A stretch of DNA of 64,000 bases from Lactifluus volemus. Its lineage: Eukaryota > Basidiomycota > Agaricomycetes > Russulales > Russulaceae. Below are positions 21,280-33,714 of the stretch, piece by piece; position 1 is the stretch's first letter; every line of letters starts with the position of its first letter. The DNA lies in assembly GCA_022376515.1 (NCBI GenBank), contig WTXI01000117.1:48158-112157 (forward strand), read 5' to 3'. The notes under the pieces are model-generated. The model ran no database searches, was not told where the DNA came from, and saw only the letters and a program-made list of their open reading frames with translations. The position numbers and the translations under genes were made by a program.

Positions 21280-22743
21280 TTGAGCAAGCCAACTCGCGAA
21301 TCAATCGATCTCACTAATAACAAACTACACGCAGGTACCCACATCCTCAACGACGACGTCCTTCTCCACGTGTTCTATATTTATCAACTCCATATTCGAG
21401 ACGAGGAAGAAGGTTCGGATGGAGAAATCAACTACATGTGGCGCCGCCAACATTGGTGGTTCAAACTGGTGCACGTTTCCCAACAATGGCGACGTATCAT
21501 TCTCGCGGCACCATCTCTACTGGATCTCCACCTTGTGTGCGCCTTCGAGGTGCCTGTAGCAGACATGCTGGAACGTTTCCCACCTCTGCCGCTCATTGTC
21601 TTTTATGATAGTTCCGAGATGACGATAGACGACGAAGAGGGTGCACTCCTCGCACTCTCTCATCGTGATCGTGTGCATCGTATCGCCCTTTATATGCCAT
21701 CCCGTCATTTGGAGAAGCTCATCGTGGCCATGGATGGGCAATTTCCAATTCTGGAACGCCTGTATATCGATTCATGGGACAGACATAATCCAAAATTGAT
21801 ACTTCCCCGGACATTTGAAGCTCCCAATCTACGCCACATCAATCTCTGGCGTGTAACGCTTCCAATACAATGTCCCTTACTCACAACTACAGGGGCTCTC
21901 GCCTTTCTCCGGCTTGGAGATATCCCGGTATCCGCCTATTTCCTTCCAAGCTATATAGTCACACGGCTTTCACTCTTGCCCCAACTAGAGACGCTGCAGA
22001 TCCATTTCCACTCCCCTCGTCCCCACCGCAATGCTGTTGATACTGCAAACATCACTCGCGTAACCCTTCCTAATCTTCGCGAGTTCTTGTTTCAAGGTGT
22101 CAACGCTTATCTGGAAGATCTTTGTTCTCGGATGAGCACCCCTGTCCTCAGCACATTTCGTGTCCATTTTTTCAATCAACTCACGTTCAGGGTTCCACAC
22201 CTCTTATCCTTCATGCAGACGTCAGGGAATCTCAAATTTCATGCTGTCAATGTCCAATTCTGTTGGCATTCCATTTTTATAGACGCGGACACAAAACTGC
22301 GTAGGGGGAAACCTGCTTTGGAGTTGCGGATCAGTTGTAAACATTTCGACTGGCAGGTATCGTCAGCTGTGCAGATACTCGGTACACTTTCCGAAGCACT
22401 CTCTCGAGTGGAGCAAGTCACGCTCACACTCATCATGGACACCGATCGATTGTCAGAGTGGGACAATAACGTCCACCGCACAGAGTGGCGAGAACTTCTC
22501 AGACCGTTCGGCAACGTGAAGAAGCTTCAGGTGGCAACCGGACTCGGCGAGAGACTTGGCCAATCTCTTCTTTCTGAGGAGGAAGAACCGCCTTTGGAGC
22601 TGTTTCCTGATCTGAAGGAGCTCCGTTATTTTGGCCCGGGAAGCACTGCTAGCGATGGTGATGCGTTTATGCCATTCATCAGTGAACGAGAGGCCCTGGG
22701 CCATCCTGTGCGTCTGGCAAGGCTGGAAAGGCGATGGTGGTAG
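21280..22743 (+). CDS. F-box-like protein, first exon unresolved
   Basis: Agaricomycete F-box/LRR-like protein of about 480 residues, expected to act as substrate receptor of an SCF ubiquitin ligase through Skp1. The F-box reads LNDDVLLHVFYIYQ, then WWFKLVHVSQQWRRIILAAPS (21340-21540), and is followed by degenerate leucine-rich repeats (LERLYIDSW, LRHINLWRVTL, LETLQIHF, LREFLFQG) and an acidic loop (EEEEPPLELFPDLKELRYFG). The open frame reaches back to about 21280 without an in-frame ATG; an acceptor CAG just before GTACCCACATCC (near 21334) suggests a short upstream exon that could not be fixed. The gene lies alone between RTA1 units C and D and is distant in sequence from the F-box array at 43-51 kb. 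Confidence 0.8.
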   Translation: MSKPTRESIDLTNNKLHAGTHILNDDVLLHVFYIYQLHIRDEEEGSDGEINYMWRRQHWWFKLVHVSQQWRRIILAAPSLLDLHLVCAFEVPVADMLERFPPLPLIVFYDSSEMTIDDEEGALLALSHRDRVHRIALYMPSRHLEKLIVAMDGQFPILERLYIDSWDRHNPKLILPRTFEAPNLRHINLWRVTLPIQCPLLTTTGALAFLRLGDIPVSAYFLPSYIVTRLSLLPQLETLQIHFHSPRPHRNAVDTANITRVTLPNLREFLFQGVNAYLEDLCSRMSTPVLSTFRVHFFNQLTFRVPHLLSFMQTSGNLKFHAVNVQFCWHSIFIDADTKLRRGKPALELRISCKHFDWQVSSAVQILGTLSEALSRVEQVTLTLIMDTDRLSEWDNNVHRTEWRELLRPFGNVKKLQVATGLGERLGQSLLSEEEEPPLELFPDLKELRYFGPGSTASDGDAFMPFISEREALGHPVRLARLERRWW

Positions 22744-23340
22744 TTGGGGGGATGTAGCCGGTCCCACCAGACATTTGGAACATGGTGTGTCTATCTATTT
22801 ATTTACCTTCAGGGAGCGCTCACACAACCAGGAGTGATTCAACATAGCCATAGTTTTGCCATCCATGCTTGACTGCTTAGCGAGGTTTTATTTAGTTTGT
22901 CTGTTTCCATTCCTGTAGCTTCATCGTTCGTTTTTTCCTCGCTAGTTTCGCTTTTTTTCTGTAAGTTTGAAATGTGAGAGACTTTAGGAACAAACCAAGA
23001 AAGGGGAATGGCAAATTTTGAAATCGTTGTATTCAAGGAAACTATGTTGAATTCTTTTTTCAGGAGAAGAGGTCGTGTTGAGAGGTTCATTAGAGTTCCT
23101 AAGACTCAATGGCCAAATAGATGCAAATATTCATGTCGCAGGCGACAAACGTTGGCTCGCGATCTTGCCTTTTCGTGGCGTTGGAATGAATCCAATTTCC
23201 GGACGGACCTTATCTCCCGCCCATCCGCTACGTGGATACACCGAATGTACCTCCGTCACAGCAACGGCACTTATGACCGCTGCGCGAATGGTAATGCCAC
23301 CAGCAGCCGTGGTATGTATCAATATGGCGGCGTCACTTGT
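22744..23340. other. F-box gene 3' flank, nothing recognised
   Basis: T-rich segment after the F-box stop, likely 3' untranslated region. A short plus frame (23075-23353) reads GDKRWLAILPFRGVGMNPIS but could not be assigned. Confidence 0.4.
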
Positions 23341-23344
23341 AGTG

Positions 23345-23960
23345 CCCTCGTGACAACCATGTTCCACGTAAATAGTTAGTTGGCAGCAAAGTTGATCGCC
23401 CCGAGGGAATGGATCCCACCGGCCGTGGCGAAACAACGGAATCCTTTGGGCGGAGCGTGCTGAGATCTCCGATCCTTGACCCGGGCCGTAGCCGTCGTTC
23501 GTTCTGCGGCATCACGGGCCACGGCGCGATGGCGCCCATGCCCCGATGACCATCCATGATTACCAAGTGGCGCTCCCGCGTTCCCTCATCCTTATCATGA
23601 CGCCCTTCCCTCTGCTATCGCGACGGCCGGTGACCTCTATGATCGCCCAGTCGAGTTGAGCGATCGGTTCATGAAACTAGAAATAACTGGTCTCGAATCG
23701 AAGCAGAGTCCGTACGCTCTTCCTTCCGTACTCTGAGTCTGGAGGTGCCCCATGTCTGTGTTTTGTTCTCTCCCCCCTCGTCCGATGGGGCTGATCCCTT
23801 CAGGTGACGAGGTCAAGTACTCTTTCTTGTTGCGCAGCTAGAATCTCTGTGAGATGCGGTTACAGAGGATATGGGCATAAGTTACAATGTCTCGATACGA
23901 AGGTCATATTCCCTTATTAAATGGGCGACGCGTTCTAGTGCGCAGACGTTATCAATTCTC
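23345..23960. repeat. left edge block of unit D
   Basis: Near-copy of the unit C edge at 17450-18170, including the GATGACCATCCATGATTACC segment and the TGACGAGGTCAAGTACTCTT segment. A deletion relative to unit C removes part of the region around 17960-18045. Confidence 0.75.
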
Positions 23961-24146
23961 AAAATTCGTGTGCCTCGGGCTTAGAACGTCGTGCCCACCT
24001 CACGGGTACGTAACATACTCCATTGCATTAATCGTGGAATGTCCTTTACTATGAATAAACGAATCACTAGTCCAATACAATACCCCCAGGTGATCCTGAG
24101 GTGTCGCTGCTATGTTACCTTGCTTGCAAGGTAATCGAGTATTTTG

Positions 24147-25591
24147 TTACACCGCTTTCATTTCGGGACCATTTCCGGTGGTGATACCATTGGTCGGGTA
24201 GGGGTCGTCTGATTTTTGAAAATAGACACCAGGATGGAAGATATTCAACGTGAACATCGCTAGCGTGATCATTGTGGCATCGAATACGACTGCACAATAG
24301 TTGGTTACGATTCTGTGCGACTTGTAGCAAAGACTCGGACACGTACTGAATAACCATTGAGTCGAGTTAATCTTGCCGTTCCAACCACCCACGAATTCGG
24401 ATGTCCGGTAAATAGTCCTACAGACCATCAGCGATTGGTAACGAAAAAAAGGAGGAAGACCCGGCAGCGTACCGTATGACGATGAAGACGGTCGTGACAA
24501 ACATGGCGTACAACATGGCCTTAAGACGAACGTCCACCGTGCCACGATAAGCCTCGCCAGGAACATATCGTATTGGCAGTTCCCGTTCATACCGGATGAG
24601 GAATTCCGCTGCAAATGCACAGTACGCGGCGATGGCAACTGGTAGAGTTGTAAGCAATCATCTACTTGGTCGTGCAGGTGATCTCACACACCGAGCTGGA
24701 AGATAACACCACCAAGAGAGATGTTCGAGCCCTGATATACCATCCATTGAGTTAGTTGGAGTAGCAGAACCGTGATGGCGCATGCGGACCAATTGAGCTT
24801 GTGAATTTGACGTGTTGGAGCCCGCCGCTAAACCGCCACCCATGGCTTGAACAAGGAGAGCAATGATGTCCTAGAAAACGGTAAGAAAAATACAAATCCT
24901 GCATGGACAAAAGTGTACTTACACAGCATACGAATATAATTGTGTCTATGTCACGTTCAATTCCACTCTGATGAACAAAGACCGGGTATGGGACTCACAT
25001 CGTCTAGGTGTCAGACGGCTGTATTGTGGGCCGAGCCGGCGGACGATGCGTCCTAAGAGAATAAAATTGGCCGCAACTAGCGGTGTGGGTGCAATAACAA
25101 GTGTTACTGCTCTGTACATCTATTAGCAAAAGGACAAAAGGGTGACCATCGAAGTGTACCCACTGTATGACAAACGGTGGGAATGAGAACGGATTGTGGC
25201 TCGACCACAATCGAGAGCTCCAGCCAACAACCTCAAGGAAACCACAGAAGATTACACTGGGAATTAGCCACCACAGGCGGGAACGGAGTGCCTGCATGAT
25301 ATGGACAACTTGAGGGAGTTCCACTATCAGCAACGACCCATTGGAGACAAAGGGAGCACTCATACATGTAGAGATTCCGAAGAGGGAAATGAAAGTAATG
25401 GCAACCCATTCCGTGGGAACGTAGTTATACTGTAGCTGTTGTGAAGTATCAATGGTACTGTTAGAGGAACCTTGAAAATGTTTAAGATCCGTTGAGAGAG
25501 CTTCTGACAAGCCGGAGACGAAGAAGGATACACACTCATGGTAAGGGCAGCTTGCTAGGCCTCGAACTGCTTTGCCGTATGTTCTTGACAT
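24147..25591 (-). CDS. RTA1-like lipid exporter, copy D
   Basis: Closest relative of copy C. The ATG at 25591 starts MSRTYGKAVRGLASCPYHE and the frame is open through YNYVPTEWVAITFISLFGIS. Spliced exons give the family landmarks CGFLEVVGWSSRLWSS, LVIAPTPLVAANFILLGR, RRLGPQYSRLTP, CAFAAEFLIRYERELPIR, TIYRTSEFVGGW and MFTLNIFHPG, ending EMKAV at 24147. No stop or frameshift was seen in the coding path. Sequence upstream of the start and downstream of the stop is shared with unit C. The intact mitochondrial TrpRS gene lies about 1.8 kb to its right, so this unit preserves the likely ancestral pair. Confidence 0.85.
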
Positions 25592-26955
25592 GTCTTTATA
25601 CCCTCAGAGTAGCGCCTCAGGGCGAGACGCCCAGCAAAAGCGCAGTCTTAAATCATGATGACCTTACAAGTCAACTCGGTTATACGGCATTTGTTGATTG
25701 TTTCCATAAGCCTGACGGGATAGATACGCCGAGGCCGTGCAATATGCGGATGAACAGCTGCGGATATAACTGTCTACAGCTAAAGTCGAGCATGGCAATG
25801 CAGCGCCAAAAGTCCGGCGCAGCCGGATGTATGATTAGTGCCGAGAGGTGACGATGTATTGTGTGTATCGAGCCGCCCAGAAATCCGTGATACATGACAG
25901 TGAGGGCCTAAACTGTCGCCCAGTCCAGGGATTTTTCCGTCTAAGGCAGAACATGAGTAGTGAAATAAAGTTCCAGGCTGGGCTATGAGTCAGAAGGCAT
26001 ATGGACAGCCAGGATAGAGGATATTAGTAGAACGTGCTAGTGGCGTGTGTGTGATCCTAGGGAGTCATATCGTCCCACCGGCGGCCATCATCAAGATCCA
26101 ACGGGATTGTGGTGCCAAGGCACCGGCTGGGCGCTTGATCTTGCTAGTGGTACATTGCCAGTACCAGTGGTACGAACCGTGGGTAATGGATCACATGCTA
26201 TATAACACAATTTCTACCCAAAGAAAACACACGGGCTATGCTTGCATGTGGTACTGGATGTCATATGTCAAATTTGGTGGAGACTGAGCAAGAATTAGAT
26301 TGAGACATTCAAAGTGATCCATCACCCTCTGAGCGGGGCCCGACTCAGACGGGGATTCAAAGCCCGGGCTCTGGGTGTGAGAGTCACAGTTGCTCCAGAT
26401 TTTGGGTTCCCACTTCTCAACCACATTCGCGACCATAGCTAACTGCTCAATGAGTAGACAACAATAGGTGTTTTTTCACCCTCTGTTCATTTTCTTTACA
26501 TTTTTTTGAAGGAGTTGTCATCATAAAATGGCTCCGAGACAAAAAAAAGACAAATGACTGGAGGGAATGGGATCAAGCAACAACTTTGACAGGGCCTGAT
26601 TGTGACACAGCCTCTTATAATTAGTCACCCCCTTCTGCGCCGCAGCGCCTTTGAACGCCAATATGGCCCAAGCGGGTGGAGCCGCATTCGGTAAATTCAT
26701 TTAGGAAACGCAGAGTGACATACAGCCGAGAAGGGCCATGGCCAGTGCGAACGCGCTGAACATTCTGAACCCCAGGCCAGACTACTCTGATGGACAACTC
26801 TTGGAACAACTTGACCCACTCAACTCACACTATATTACGAGTAGATAGTACACCACCATTTGACCCTCCAACTTGAGCAGTCCCTAGTGTTGCCAAGCAT
26901 GCCGTGATACACTGTATACACTTGTTTGAATATATACACATGAGATAAATTCCTT
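25592..26955. repeat. right flank of unit D, shared with unit C
   Basis: Counterpart of 19757-20960, in the same order and mostly collinear, with a small insertion around 26460-26620 (T/A tracts) that unit C lacks. It ends at the foldback element. Confidence 0.75.
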
Positions 26956-26965
26956 ACAGTATTCA

Positions 26966-27089
26966 CAATTACAGACTGGGGACGAAATCATCTTCTTTGG
27001 TAGGTTTCTTATCTGATTTCAAAAGGGAAACTTTTGAAATCAGATAAGAAACTTACTGAAGAAGAGAATTTTGTCCCCAGCTGTAATTG
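26966..27089. mobile_element. foldback element, perfect 22-bp inner stem
   Basis: Inner arms 27004-27025 and 27031-27052 are exact inverted copies (start GTTTCTTATC) around a 5-nt loop GGAAA. Outer arms 26966-27000 and 27056-27089 are imperfect inverted copies containing CTGGGGAC and GTCCCCAG. In unit C the corresponding place (about 20930-20945) reads CACATGCGATGTATGCACC without any of this, so the roughly 160-170 bp between CACATGAGAT and ATGCACCACAGG look like an insertion into unit D. Confidence 0.75.
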
Positions 27090-27354
27090 CAAACAAGGAA
27101 CCATACTTGCAACTACCCATGCAATATGCACCACAGGAAAAACCTCCCAAAAGAGACTAATAGGATGAGAGAATAATGAAAGCTGGGTGTGGGAGCCAAT
27201 GATCTTGACCACCTGCCTTTTACTTTGCATCACTTGAGGGTATGAAGATTGGCGTGGGTGTCGCAATAAGACATCGCTGTTTGTCACGTGTTGCGTGTCT
27301 TCCCACGGGGTTCACGTCCATACCATACCTCGCGCGGGACCTCGACACTCGCGT

Positions 27355-28785
<1,431 letters not shown>

Positions 28786-28914
28786 GGCTTGGCTTATTTC
28801 CCTCATTATAGGGTTAGGGACATTGGATGTTCGAATTAATTGGACTTTGATTTAACAATTAAGGTTTATTACTGTACGAGGGCCGATCATCGCTGTGTTT
28901 GTAGTTGAGAATAC

Positions 28915-29322
28915 ATCTGACTTGACCACAGTTGACAGCTCCACCCAGCTAGCTCAAGGAGACCGTAGAAAACTTCACTGGACAGTAGCCACCACAGGCG
29001 CAAATAGAGGGAGGGTATGGTATAGATAACTGTATGACGTTCCATTGTCAGCAACAAACCTTTTGAGCGAGAAGGGAAGCATACATACGAGTAGCGAATC
29101 CGAAAAGCGAAAGGAAAGAAATGAAAACCCATTCCGATGGTACGTAGTAGTTATACTGGAGTTGCTGTTGACTACTGCCGGTACTGGTACTGTTAGTTGA
29201 ACCTTGAAAGTCTTTTATAGGATTCAATTGGGAGAAGCTGGAGAAGAAAGAGAAGGGTAGTACGCACTCATGGAAATGGATCGCCTGGGGGCTGCTTTTG
29301 CCAATTTCTCTACCTTGTCCAT
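28915..29322 (-). pseudogene. truncated RTA1-like copy F
   Basis: Minus-strand remnant of the RTA1 unit. It begins at an ATG at 29322 (MDKVEKLAKAAPRR) placed like the start of the other copies, then has the equivalent of YVPSEW, and the exon IYTIPSLYLRLWWL with LLELAGWSCQLWSS. Similarity stops after LWSS near 28915, about one third into the protein, close to the 3' end of the synthetase gene. The rest of the family domain is missing, so it cannot make a functional transporter. Confidence 0.75.
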
Positions 29323-30527
29323 GTCTTTATATGGCCTTTGACGTAGTGCACCGTATCTTTGGCCACGTATCAGAGGCGCTGGCACTAGCGTAGCTCTACA
29401 CGAGTCATTCCTACTAGCTTACATTTGTAGTTTCTTGATTGTCTCCATAAGGCTCATGTGGGTAATACGTTTCGAACCAGCAGTGACTGCGGATATAGAA
29501 GCCACTCTCAAAAACAGTTTTACCAGAAGTATGGCGATGCAAAACAGCGCCACAAAAAAAAAAGGTCCCCCGCAGCGGTGAGATAAAGGGCACAAGTGTG
29601 AACGACGCACTGGCACTAGTATTGTAAAAGTCGTGCCACACTAAGGTCCGTGATGCATCAAAAAGGGCTGAGAGATAATGGTAAAAATTGCCGCAAATCA
29701 CAGAATTAGTAATAGTTGAAAGCAGCAGGTTCTGCCAGTGAACTGCCCTGATGCATGAGCCTGACACGAAGACCCGAGGGTAGTACGTAGAAAGCTATAG
29801 CCACAGTACAGCACACTTGGGGAAAAGTCATGCCAGTTCAGTTCTAGCCCCGGCGATGGCCACCATCATGACCCTAGTAGTACTAGCACGAACTCGGATG
29901 TCGAGTCGACGAACGACAGCGACGCACAGGCTCTCTCTCTCACCCTCTCACCTACTTGATAGTCACTACTACCAAAACGTCCGGGCCCTTGACAATCCGA
30001 TCGTATCACTTGAACTCCTAGCTGTGAGGGTGCTGTGAGTTTAGTAACCGTCGTCACGATTACAGGTCCTCGAAGTCCGAGTCGGAGAAACGTAGCCATC
30101 TTGCGAACCTGATCGTCACGATGTTCCGGCCGCCTACGTTGATCCAAAATTAGGATTCTCCCACCTAGTAGGTATTAGTAGTGGCTCACTGGGGCCAAAA
30201 AGATATAATAACCAGTCTTTCACTCACTCTCGTTTTACCTACACTTGAATATAATTTGGGCCTTTTTTTCTTCATCGATATACTGTTTGAACGCTAGACC
30301 AAGAGTTGCCACCATGAGTGTGGCTCTGAGTATCAAGACATCTGTGGCTGAGGATCGAGGGCAACAATGGCACAGCCTAACACAGCTAACAGAAACTCAA
30401 GACTTTTGAAACAAAATGCCACGTTCCGACCGGAAGCAATAAAAACAAATAGACAAAGCAGACTTTGAGCATTCAAGGGCGTATTTTACAAAAACTTTCG
30501 CAAAGTTGTAAAAGAATACTTTTCACG
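29323..30527. other. intergenic, nothing recognised
   Basis: Separates the accessory block from the housekeeping island. Short open frames only (for example 29414-29767 minus). No repeat shared with the units was noticed beyond about 29460. Confidence 0.4.
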
Positions 30528-32095
30528 CTATTCGATTTTGGTGTTTTTACCCTTCTTGCCCTCCCTATCGTCTCCTGCCAGCCACAGTGTAGCAAACACC
30601 AGAAAACCAACGCTGGTGCTAATTGCGCCTGCATAGTATGGCCATGCGGCACTCAAGAACCGCGGATAACCATCGTGCCGCGGGGGCACGACCGGTACTA
30701 CCGTGGCTGACTTGAGCGTCGTCCAGCCGCGACGACGGTAGTCCAGCACGAATTTGAACACGCCGTGGCGGTCGGGTACGCGGAATGCGGCTCTGTATAG
30801 GCCGAGCTTGCCAGAGACAGGTCGGAGCGCGGTACGGAGGTGTGGGTCGAGCATCGTGAACTCGAGCTGAAGGTCGGACAGCCCAGAGTAAGGTGCCCAC
30901 CCACGTTCCGGGTGGTAGCGAGAGATATGGGCCTCAAAAACCTGTGAGAAAGAGTGAGCGCCAGATACCTTCACCTAGTTAATTTGTAGGGAAGAACAAA
31001 CGATGTTGTCGTTGACAGTATAATGTTCACGTGGCACGGTCTCGTTTACGAGGTGATGCGTTGTGCTATCGATGCGGAGAACCAAATTTTCCTGGAACGT
31101 CCAGGCGGCAATGTCACGCACAAGCTGTTCATTTCCGGATCTCTCACCGCTGTAGCGAGAGAAGATCGCGTTTTTGGGTGAGCCACACAAGAAAACGGGG
31201 GGACGGTTACACGTACGAAGGGAGCAATTTGTTCGCATATGCGTCGGTGAAGAGCTCGACGCCACCGGACCATGTAATGCGTGCACTATTATCACGGGTC
31301 TGGAAACCAGTCACGACGCCCATCGCACTGCCAGCCCAAAGTCCCTCTCCGCTGCGCTCGGCAGCATCGAATATAGTATCGGCGCCAGCGTCGGAATCAG
31401 CGTCAGACGCGAAGCTCTCAGCTGGCGCGCGAAGAATGGGGACCAAAAGTGGGTTGTTCCCAAGAGCAAAGGGTATGCCAGAGAACCATACGGGAGGTGT
31501 GTCGGGTTTCAGGAAGGCATGATCTGAGGGTACGGTGACGGGGATCACGTTGGGTGGGGTATCTCGAGGAGGGAAGTGAGAAATGAGGGGCGTGCCCGGA
31601 GGTGGAAGGACGAGAGAGAACTCGGAGGCGAGTGTGAAGATAGGGGACTGTTTTGGGGAGAGTGCGACGATGAGGTTGGTGCCAGCATTGAGGGCGTCGA
31701 CGAGTGACTGCGGAGTGATGTCTTGGGCAAAAGCTACACGAGGTTAGGTAGGAATGCAAGGCAATGAGTGAACTTCCTCACATTTGGTATCCGGGGAAAA
31801 GAGGATAATGTGGTTAAATGTAGGAATGCCATCCTCAAAGATGCGTGGCTTGTCGTCCTTAGAAGAGCGGAAGGTCAGGTCATACCCTCGTTCTGGATAG
31901 CTGTTCAGTGACATTGGCTCGTGAAACGAACCATCTAAACTTACTTTGTAGGTTGTCAAAGAAAATTGTGAAGTTGTCGCGGCTCAGGTTAGGCTGGAGC
32001 AAGACGAGTACGGAGTTGCCAGTACTTGACCTTGCCTGTACAGCAATGAAAAGGCTGAAAAGGGAGAAAAAGATTGAGCCAAGAGACAGCAGCAT
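30528..32095 (-). CDS. WBP1: oligosaccharyltransferase 48-kDa subunit (OST48/WBP1)
   Basis: Essential non-catalytic subunit of the ER oligosaccharyltransferase that N-glycosylates nascent proteins. Exons 32095-31945, 31892-31782, 31733-31217, 31149-31002 and 30941-30528 give 446 residues, in line with the family. The start opens a clear signal peptide (MLLSLGSIFFSLFSLFIAVQA). Landmarks: VLVLLQPNLSRDNFTIFFDN, LQKRGYDLTFRSSKDD, FNHIILFSPDTK, SPKQSPIFTLASEF, then QENLVLRIDSTTHH, and the late GVFKFVLDYRRRGWT. A single membrane span near the C-terminus (PYYAGAISTSVGFLVFATLWL, with a short Lys-rich cytosolic tail KKGKNTKIE) is as expected. Transcribed away from ADK1. Confidence 0.95.
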
Positions 32096-32539
32096 ACTTG
32101 TGTATCTGCTCTCTGGTCTCTAATCCTAATAGTTAGCGGTGATGGTGATGGAGAGCAAAGCTTTTAGCGTTTAGCGTTGAGTATTGTCGCAAGCCGCTCC
32201 CCGAGTGGACACGTTAACAGTAGCCAATAGAATTTCACATGGCGCCGCGACCCGACACTCTCAATCTAAACCTCTATTTTTTTTTTTCATTTTAAAAAAG
32301 CTCTACGCAACGTCCTTCTTCCATCTTGTTCAGTTCAAGAAAACATGATCAACAACTTTGAGACTTGGTACCACCCACCGCTACTTCCACGTGGTCACTG
32401 AGTCGGACCGGAACGGACCGTTAACCCCCCGGACTTTTCGGTTTTGTTGAGTGAGCAGCAACTTTGAGTTGACTTCTCAAAGCCAGCCGAGTCTTCTTCT
32501 AACCATCTACCACCGCCACCATCACCACTATCATCAGCG
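32096..32539. promoter_or_regulatory. divergent promoter region WBP1/ADK1
   Basis: The 444 bp between the two start codons must contain both promoters if no further 5' exons exist. It holds a T tract near 32278-32288, a CACGTGG word near 32388 and a C/T-rich stretch before the ADK1 ATG. No specific factor site is claimed. Confidence 0.5.
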
Positions 32540-33540
<1,001 letters not shown>

Positions 33541-33714
33541 CGGCACCCTCTCCGTGTCATGTTTCCGAGTTACAGCGGACGCATACTATAGACATGTCAA
33601 CGGCGTAGATATAGATATTATCCACACACAGTCCCAAAGCGGGGTAATTCCAAAGAAAAAAAAAAATGCAGGTATAAAGTGTGTGAGAGCATTGAATCGC
33701 AATAAGCCAACTTG

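Noticed and set aside
28800..28820. TAGGGTTAGGG word, also at 13583-13595, as interstitial telomere repeat
   Set aside because: Only about one and a half units, and both occurrences are explained by the shared TrpRS 3' flank.
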